From positions 124,001 through 188,000 of the forward strand of contig NZ_JAUHPV010000005.1 in the NCBI RefSeq assembly GCF_030418315.1: a stretch of 64,000 bases of DNA, given 5' to 3'. The DNA is from Demequina zhanjiangensis. Its GTDB lineage: Bacteria; Actinomycetota; Actinomycetes; Actinomycetales; Demequinaceae. This document shows positions 58,689 to 64,000 of this stretch, piece by piece. Positions within the stretch are counted from its first letter, which is position 1; every line of letters begins with the position of its first letter. The position numbers and the translations under genes are program-made. Under the pieces are notes generated by a model, which saw nothing but the letters and a program-made list of their open reading frames with translations, made no database searches and was not told where the DNA came from.

Positions 58689-60170
58689 CTAGTGAGGCTC
58701 CTGCGGGGCGTGAGAGTCGAGGAACTCGAGCACCGCGATGGAGTCGATGCCGGTCGTCGAACCGTTCGGAGTGGCGGCGAGCAGCGAGGAGTTGATGCGT
58801 GCCGCCGGGTGCGCGTGCCCGTCCCATCGGTCGGCCAGCTCGGGTCGCGGCGAGCGGCAGCACTCCGGGTCGGGGCAGCTCGAGTAGCGCCGCGTGGTGG
58901 TGTCGCGGCCGCGGAACCACTTCGAGTGGGCGTACTGGGTGCCGACGGATACCGAGTAGTCGCCTGCGGCGTCGGTCTGGACGGCGGAGGTGCACCAGTA
59001 GGTGCCGTTGGGCTTGTCCGTGTACTGGTGGTAGATCCCGTACCTGTCGTCGCGCTCGAAGACCTGCCTGGCGCTCCATTGGCGGCACACCCGCTGACCC
59101 TCCACGTGCCCGAGCGCGTCCTGCGGGAACCGCACCTCGTCGTTCTCATAGGCCTTGGACAGCACGCCCGACGCGCTCACCTTGAGGAAGTGCACGGGCA
59201 GGTCCAGGTGCTCGGTCGCGAGGTTGGTGAAGCGGTGCGCGGCTGCCTCATAGCTCACGGCGAACGCGTCCCTGAGGTCCTCGACCGCGAGCAGCCGCGC
59301 GGCCTTCGCCTCGCTCAGCAGGCGCACCGCGGAGGCCTCGGGCATCATCAGCGCGCCGGCAAGGTAGTTGACCTCGACGCGCTGGGTGAGAAGGTCCTCG
59401 TAGTCGTGCGGCTCGTCGGCCTCGAGCACGTGGCCCGCGAGCGCCTGCAGGAGGGCCACCCTGCGGTCGCCCCGCGACTGCCGCACCGGAAGGTAGACGC
59501 GCCCGTGCTTGCTGTCGGTGACCGACCTGGTCGTGATGGGGAGGTCGTGGACGTAGTGCACCGTGAAGCCCAGGTGCGAGGCAAGGGCGGACACCGCGGA
59601 GTCGGAGAGCGGTCCGCCACGGTGGTCGATCGCGGCCAGGAGCCGTGCGGCGGTCGCCTCGAGCGGCGCGTAGTAGTTGTGGCGCGCACGTTGGCTCTGG
59701 CGCAGCTCGGTGTTGGCGCGTCGCGCCTCCTCCGGTGTGGACGCGCGACGTTGGTGGAGTCTGACGAGCTCCGCGTGCAGCGCCAGCACGGTCTCGATCG
59801 CCTCGTCCGGCAGCGAGCGCCGCGTTGCCAGCCGGGGGAGGCGCAGCGAGGCGAACAGCGGTCCGTCCATGGCCTTCGCGAGCTCCATCTCGAGCGCGTC
59901 GCGGCGCGTGGGCGGCTCGGGGTCCAACAGGTACTCGACGGTCGTGCCGAGCGCTTTGGCGAGCGTGGCGAGCTCGGAGACCTTGAGCTCGCGATGCCCG
60001 TTCTCGATGACGGACACCTGGGAGGCCGCCCGCCCGATGCGATCGCCGAGCTCCCTCACAGTGAGGCCCTGGGCGGTGCGCAGGTTGCGGACGCGGCGTC
60101 CGATGGACAGGGGAGTGGCGCCGACCTCATCGTCGAGGTCCGCCGGGCTCGGCGTGCTCATGACGAACAT
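58689..60170 (-). CDS. ramB: RamB-type regulator of acetate/glyoxylate metabolism
   Basis: 493 residues: an XRE helix-turn-helix at about 21-82 ('LRTAQGLTVRELGDRIGRAASQVSVIENGHRELK'), an IrrE/peptidase-like middle ('VEVNYLAGALMMPEASAVRLL') and the short-chain-fatty-acyl regulator C-terminal domain with clustered Cys ('SCPDPECCRSP'). RamB of Corynebacterium glutamicum represses aceA and aceB; here the gene is divergent from aceA with 129 bases between. ATG 60170 is followed by a second ATG three codons later. Confidence 0.85.
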   Translation of the reverse strand: MFVMSTPSPADLDDEVGATPLSIGRRVRNLRTAQGLTVRELGDRIGRAASQVSVIENGHRELKVSELATLAKALGTTVEYLLDPEPPTRRDALEMELAKAMDGPLFASLRLPRLATRRSLPDEAIETVLALHAELVRLHQRRASTPEEARRANTELRQSQRARHNYYAPLEATAARLLAAIDHRGGPLSDSAVSALASHLGFTVHYVHDLPITTRSVTDSKHGRVYLPVRQSRGDRRVALLQALAGHVLEADEPHDYEDLLTQRVEVNYLAGALMMPEASAVRLLSEAKAARLLAVEDLRDAFAVSYEAAAHRFTNLATEHLDLPVHFLKVSASGVLSKAYENDEVRFPQDALGHVEGQRVCRQWSARQVFERDDRYGIYHQYTDKPNGTYWCTSAVQTDAAGDYSVSVGTQYAHSKWFRGRDTTTRRYSSCPDPECCRSPRPELADRWDGHAHPAARINSSLLAATPNGSTTGIDSIAVLEFLDSHAPQEPH

Positions 60171-60194
60171 GGTGACACGTCATGTTCTCGCTCG

Positions 60195-60216
60195 CAGAAC
60201 TTCGGCGAAAGTTCTG
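60195..60216. promoter_or_regulatory. operator-like palindrome in the ramB-aceA intergenic region
   Basis: CAGAACTT (60195-60202) and AAGTTCTG (60209-60216) are perfect 8-bp arms around a 6-base spacer, between the divergent ramB and aceA genes. It is the best visible candidate for a RamB (or other acetate regulator) site. Confidence 0.5.
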
Positions 60217-60299
60217 GAGCCAATCCGCCCCGAGCGCACCCAAGAGGCTCCTAGCGTGACAGCAAGGCAGCACCGCCGAGAACTGCGAAGGAGCAGACC

Positions 60300-61610
60300 A
60301 TGATCGACTCGATCCGCCCCGGGGATCAGACCCAGACCGCTGAGCAGCTTGAGGCCGAGTGGGCGTGGAACCCCCGTTGGGAGGGCATCCAGCGCGACTA
60401 CACCGCACAGGACGTCGTGGCGCTGCGCGGTCCCGTCCGTGAGGACCCGACGCTCGCGAAGCGCGGTGCCGAGCTCCTCTGGGATCTCATCCAGGAGCAC
60501 CGCCGCCCGAACGGCGAGTGGATCGCCGCGCTCGGCGCCCTGACCGGCAACCAGGCCGTCCAGCAGGTGCGCGCAGGGCTCAAGGCCATCTACCTGTCGG
60601 GCTGGCAGGTGGCGGCCGACGCGAACCTCTCGGGCCAGACCTACCCCGACCAGAGCCTGTACCCGGCGAACTCTGTGCCTGCAGTCGTCCGGCGCATCAA
60701 CAACGCGCTGATGCGGGCCGCCCAGATCGAGCACGCCGAGGTCGGCATGGAGGAGCGTGACTGGATGGCTCCGATCGTGGCCGATGCCGAGGCGGGCTTC
60801 GGAGGTCCTCTCAACGCGTACGAGCTGATGCAGGGCATGATCGCCGCGGGCGCGGCCGGCGTGCACTGGGAGGACCAGCTCGCCTCGGAGAAGAAGTGCG
60901 GGCACATGGGCGGCAAGGTGCTCATCCCCACGTCACAGCACATCAGGACCCTCAATGCCGCTCGCCTCGCCGCCGATGTCGCCGGGGCGCCGACGGTGGT
61001 GATCGCACGCACCGACGCCCTTGCCGCCACGCTGCTCACGTCCGACGTGGACGAGCGGGACCGCCCGTTCCTCACCGGCGAGCGGACGCAGGAGGGCTTC
61101 TACGAGGTCCGCAACGGAATCGAACCCGTCATCTCCCGCGGCCTCGCCTACGCGCCATACGCCGACCTGCTGTGGGTCGAGAGCGCGAAGCCCGACCTGG
61201 AGCTCGCACGGCGCTTCGCCGAGGCGGTCCATGCGGAGCACCCCGGGAAGCAGCTCGCCTACAACTGCTCGCCCAGCTTCAACTGGCGGAGCCACCTGAG
61301 CGACGACGAGATCGCGCGCTTCCAGCGCGAGCTGTCCGCGATGGGCTACGCCTTCCAGTTCATCACGTTGGCCGGCTTCCACTCCCTCAACCACGGGATG
61401 TTCGAGCTGGCGCAGGACTACGCGCAGCACCACATGAGCGCGTATGTGCGTCTCCAGGACGCCGAGTTCGCTGCCGAGGAGCGCGGCTACACCGCGACCA
61501 GGCACCAGCGTGAGGTGGGGACCGGCTACTTCGACCGGATCTCCACCGCCCTCAACCCCACCGCGTCGACGCTCGCCCTGGTGGGCTCGACCGAAGCAGA
61601 GCAGTTCTAG
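60300..61610 (+). CDS. aceA: isocitrate lyase
   Basis: 436 residues, the short class of isocitrate lyase, which splits isocitrate to succinate and glyoxylate. The catalytic signature KKCGHMGGK has its Cys at residue 200, and '[17 protein letters not shown]' and '[10 protein letters not shown]' are also conserved. ATG 60300 follows GAAGGAG. aceB follows 8 bases after the stop, giving a complete glyoxylate shunt operon, divergent from its probable regulator ramB. Confidence 0.96.
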   Translation: MIDSIRPGDQTQTAEQLEAEWAWNPRWEGIQRDYTAQDVVALRGPVREDPTLAKRGAELLWDLIQEHRRPNGEWIAALGALTGNQAVQQVRAGLKAIYLSGWQVAADANLSGQTYPDQSLYPANSVPAVVRRINNALMRAAQIEHAEVGMEERDWMAPIVADAEAGFGGPLNAYELMQGMIAAGAAGVHWEDQLASEKKCGHMGGKVLIPTSQHIRTLNAARLAADVAGAPTVVIARTDALAATLLTSDVDERDRPFLTGERTQEGFYEVRNGIEPVISRGLAYAPYADLLWVESAKPDLELARRFAEAVHAEHPGKQLAYNCSPSFNWRSHLSDDEIARFQRELSAMGYAFQFITLAGFHSLNHGMFELAQDYAQHHMSAYVRLQDAEFAAEERGYTATRHQREVGTGYFDRISTALNPTASTLALVGSTEAEQF

Positions 61611-61618
61611 GAGCAGCC

Positions 61619-63238
61619 ATGACCCGCATGGAGATCACTGCGGACGCCCCTCAGGGCGATCGCTACGACGAGATCCTGACCCCCGACGCGCTCGCCTTCC
61701 TCGCGGGCCTTCACGACAGGTTCGCGTGCCGCAGGGCGCTCGAGCTCCAGCGCCGACTGGAGCGGTCCGTCGCCGTCGACAACGGCAGGGACCTGGCCTT
61801 CCTGTCAGAGACGACGGCGATCAGGGAGGACCCGCGCTGGCGCGTCGCGGGGCCCGGGCCCGGCCTGGAGGACCGGCGCGTGGAGATCACCGGTCCCACC
61901 GACCGCAAGATGACCATCAACGCGATGAACTCCGGCGCACAGGTGTGGCTCGCCGATCACGAGGACGCGAACACCCCGACGTGGACCAACATGGTCGAGG
62001 GCCAGATCAACCTGCACGACGCGATTCGGGGCACGATCTCGTTCACGAACGCGGAGGGGAAGGTCTACTCGCTCGGCGAGCGGACCCCGACCATCGTGTT
62101 CCGTCCGCGAGGCTGGCACCTGGTGGAGCAGCACCTGGTGCACGAGGACGCTGACGGCCACCGTCACTCCGCGTCGGCGTCGTTGGTGGACTTCGGTCTG
62201 TACCTGTTCCACAACGCGCACGCGCTCGTGGACTCGGGCCGAGGACCCTACTTCTACCTTCCGAAGATGCAGGGACGCCTCGAGGCGCGACTGTGGAACG
62301 ACGTCTTCAGCTACGCCGAGTCCGAGCTCGGGCTCCCATACGGGACGATCCGCGCCACGATGCTGATCGAGACGCTGCCCGCGGCCTTCGAGATGGAGGA
62401 GATGCTCTATGAGCTGAGGGACCACTGCGCAGGTCTGAACGCCGGTCGCTGGGACTACATCTTCTCGGTCATCAAGACGTACCGGGACAGGGGAGCGCGC
62501 TTCGTCCTGCCCGATCGGTCCGCGATCACGATGACGGTGCCCTTCATGCGGGCGTACACCGAGCTCCTGGTCTCCACCTGCCATCGACGGGGCGCGCAGG
62601 CGATCGGCGGGATGAGCGCCTTCATCCCCGACCGACGCGACGCGGAGGCCAACGCACGCGCGCTCGCCCAGGTGAGCGCCGACAAGCGGCGGGAGGCCCA
62701 CGACGGCTTCGACGGCACATGGGTGGCGCACCCTGGACTCATCGACGCTGCCCGTGCGGAGTTCGACTCGGTCCTGGAAGGGCGCGCGGATCAACGCCAC
62801 CGCCTTCGTGACGAGGTGTCCGTGTCACCGCAGGACCTCCTCGACGTGCGCATCCCTGGCGCCCAGGTCACCGACGGCGGCGTGAGGCAGAACGTCGAGG
62901 TCGGCCTCGCCTATCTGGACAGCTGGCTGCGCGGCATCGGAGCCGCCGCGGTGCACGGCCTCATGGAGGACGTGGCGACGGCGGAGATCAGCCGGACGCA
63001 GCTGTGGCAGTGGATCCGGCACGGCGTGATCACAGCGGAGGGCACTCGCGTGACCCGCGAGCACGTCTCCCAGGTGATCGACGACGTCCTCGCGCAGGCG
63101 CCCCGCTCCGGTGAGGACAGGTGGGACGACGCAGCGGAGCTGCTGCGGGAGGTGGCGCTGGCGGAGGAGCTGCCCGCGTTCCTCACGGTTCCCGTCGGCG
63201 CGCGCTACCTGTCGGAGAGGATCCCGGTCGCTGCGTAG
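61619..63238 (+). CDS. aceB: malate synthase A
   Basis: 539 residues, the length of the A isoform, which condenses glyoxylate and acetyl-CoA to malate. 'GPTDRKMTINAMNSGAQVWLADHEDANTPTW' (about 85-115), 'IRATMLIETLPAAFEMEEMLYELRDH' and 'GGMSAFIPDRRD' contain the catalytic Arg and metal ligands. It forms an operon with aceA. Its last 34 bases overlap the convergent membrane-protein gene. Confidence 0.96.
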   Translation: MTRMEITADAPQGDRYDEILTPDALAFLAGLHDRFACRRALELQRRLERSVAVDNGRDLAFLSETTAIREDPRWRVAGPGPGLEDRRVEITGPTDRKMTINAMNSGAQVWLADHEDANTPTWTNMVEGQINLHDAIRGTISFTNAEGKVYSLGERTPTIVFRPRGWHLVEQHLVHEDADGHRHSASASLVDFGLYLFHNAHALVDSGRGPYFYLPKMQGRLEARLWNDVFSYAESELGLPYGTIRATMLIETLPAAFEMEEMLYELRDHCAGLNAGRWDYIFSVIKTYRDRGARFVLPDRSAITMTVPFMRAYTELLVSTCHRRGAQAIGGMSAFIPDRRDAEANARALAQVSADKRREAHDGFDGTWVAHPGLIDAARAEFDSVLEGRADQRHRLRDEVSVSPQDLLDVRIPGAQVTDGGVRQNVEVGLAYLDSWLRGIGAAAVHGLMEDVATAEISRTQLWQWIRHGVITAEGTRVTREHVSQVIDDVLAQAPRSGEDRWDDAAELLREVALAEELPAFLTVPVGARYLSERIPVAA

Positions 63239-63861
63239 GAGCCGCGGGCACGGCGCTGGCGTCGTGCCCGCGGCCCTGCGGCCGCGAGGAGTCGCAGGAG
63301 CGCGGCGACGGCGACTCCGGCAAGCACGATCGCGCCCACCGTCTGCGCGATCGCCACAGCACCGCGTGCGGGGTCGAGGAAGGGGTACGGCACCCAACCG
63401 TCGTGGAAGGCGCGGACGAGCAGGTAGCCCATCCACGCTGCCGGGAGGGTCATCACCGTCCACAGCATGCGCCAGCGCGGCAGGCGCGCGCCGCCGATCA
63501 GGAGCCAGTCCAGGGCGAGGATCAGGCCTGCGCCGCCGTGCAGGATGGCGTTGACCAAGGGGAACTTGGGACTCGTGTAGGGAGCGAGCATGGTCCAGTA
63601 CACGACTCCGACCACCACGAGGTAGGTGGCTGCGTTCACGCGGAGGCTCGCCACCCAGTCCGGCTCCCGCGATCCCGCGAGCGCCGCGGCGACAAGTGCG
63701 ACGATGCCGGCGATGTTCGCGAGCGGGGTGAAGTAGCCGGGCAGCTGCGCCCAGGTGAATGTGCCGTACGTGAGATCTGCCCAAGCCTGGATGCCAAGCG
63801 AGACTGTGATCACGGCCGCGCCGGACAAACGGGACAATTGGGTCAACATTGACCTGTCCAT
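63205..63861 (-). CDS. Pr6Pr-family membrane protein
   Basis: 218 residues with about six helices in the Pr6Pr (FAR-17a/AIG1-like) arrangement: 'YFTPLANIAGIVALVAAAL', 'HGGAGLILALDWLLIG', and 'GYLLVRAFHDGWVPYPFLDPARG', the family's most diagnostic segment. The biochemical role is unknown. A basic tail (RARRQRRARG) lies at the C-terminus, overlapping the aceB 3' end. Confidence 0.8.
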   Translation of the reverse strand: MDRSMLTQLSRLSGAAVITVSLGIQAWADLTYGTFTWAQLPGYFTPLANIAGIVALVAAALAGSREPDWVASLRVNAATYLVVVGVVYWTMLAPYTSPKFPLVNAILHGGAGLILALDWLLIGGARLPRWRMLWTVMTLPAAWMGYLLVRAFHDGWVPYPFLDPARGAVAIAQTVGAIVLAGVAVAALLRLLAAAGPRARRQRRARGSYAATGILSDR

Positions 63862-64000
63862 GGCTCCGACTTTACCTGAGCGTGATCGAAAAGTGATCTG
63901 AAAGTCGCCGTGTCGTGATGTTTTGCACGCATGGCCGCACGAGGACGCCCGCCGGGACCAACATCACCCGAGTCGCCTGGCGCGGCTCTCTACGATCGAG
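63862..64000. other. intergenic region at the window end
   Basis: No gene is visible. TACGAT at 63991-63996 may be the -10 box of a plus-strand leaderless gene starting beyond the window, but its start codon cannot be seen. Confidence 0.3.

Overview
The window is a very G+C-rich actinobacterial chromosome segment. The run xerD - parA-like - scpA - scpB - rluB - (aroH - tyrA) - cmk - plsC-like - der follows the order known from Mycobacterium and relatives. A RamB-type regulator divergent from aceA/aceB and many leaderless start codons behind a TAnnnT box point the same way. A member of the Micrococcales is my inference from the gene content; no rRNA or marker is present to settle it.

Layout. 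1-8.5 kb: end of heme O synthase (ctaB), then a tightly coupled plus-strand housekeeping operon for chromosome segregation and dimer resolution, rRNA pseudouridylation, aromatic amino acid synthesis, CMP kinase, lipid acylation and ribosome assembly. 8.5-15.6 kb: small accessory genes (DUF1801 protein, glycerophosphodiesterase, alpha/beta hydrolase, Atg22-like MFS carrier, nucleoside deaminase) and two tandem membrane diguanylate cyclase paralogues. 15.6 kb: tRNA-Pro(GGG) with its own terminator.

15.8-36.6 kb is the centrepiece: an aromatic-acid funnel of about 21 kb. A minus-strand operon (couO-couH-couM-couL) with a divergent MarR gene (couR) matches the CoA-dependent p-hydroxycinnamate side-chain pathway described in Rhodococcus jostii RHA1, which yields 4-hydroxybenzoate. 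pobA, behind an IclR regulator, converts this to protocatechuate. A LysR-flanked operon (ligI - fused ligAB - ligC - aldo/keto reductase) and a GntR-controlled operon (ABC importer - ligK - galD - unknown dehydrogenase - ligJ) form a complete protocatechuate 4,5-cleavage route to pyruvate and oxaloacetate. Operator-like palindromes for the MarR, IclR and GntR regulators can be seen directly.

36.6-51.8 kb: mixed accessory genes, including an RsmC/RlmG-like methyltransferase, a stand-alone SH3-like domain, a coiled-coil protein, a small secreted two-cysteine protein, a NylC-like P1 peptidase, a berberine-bridge-type FAD enzyme, a membrane alpha/beta hydrolase, an RraB-like protein, pyroglutamyl peptidase, a GH114-like lipoprotein with an exact 84-bp duplication, an aminotransferase and a Nudix hydrolase. 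51.9-56.3 kb: a 2-oxoacid:ferredoxin oxidoreductase operon (porG-porA-porB) whose ferredoxin module is fused to a GltD-like NAD(P)H/FAD protein. 56.4-63.9 kb: a monooxygenase-like small protein, a DeaD-type RNA helicase, ramB divergent from the glyoxylate-shunt genes aceA-aceB, and a Pr6Pr membrane protein. The glyoxylate shunt would help growth on the acetyl-CoA released from hydroxycinnamates, although the two loci are not adjacent.
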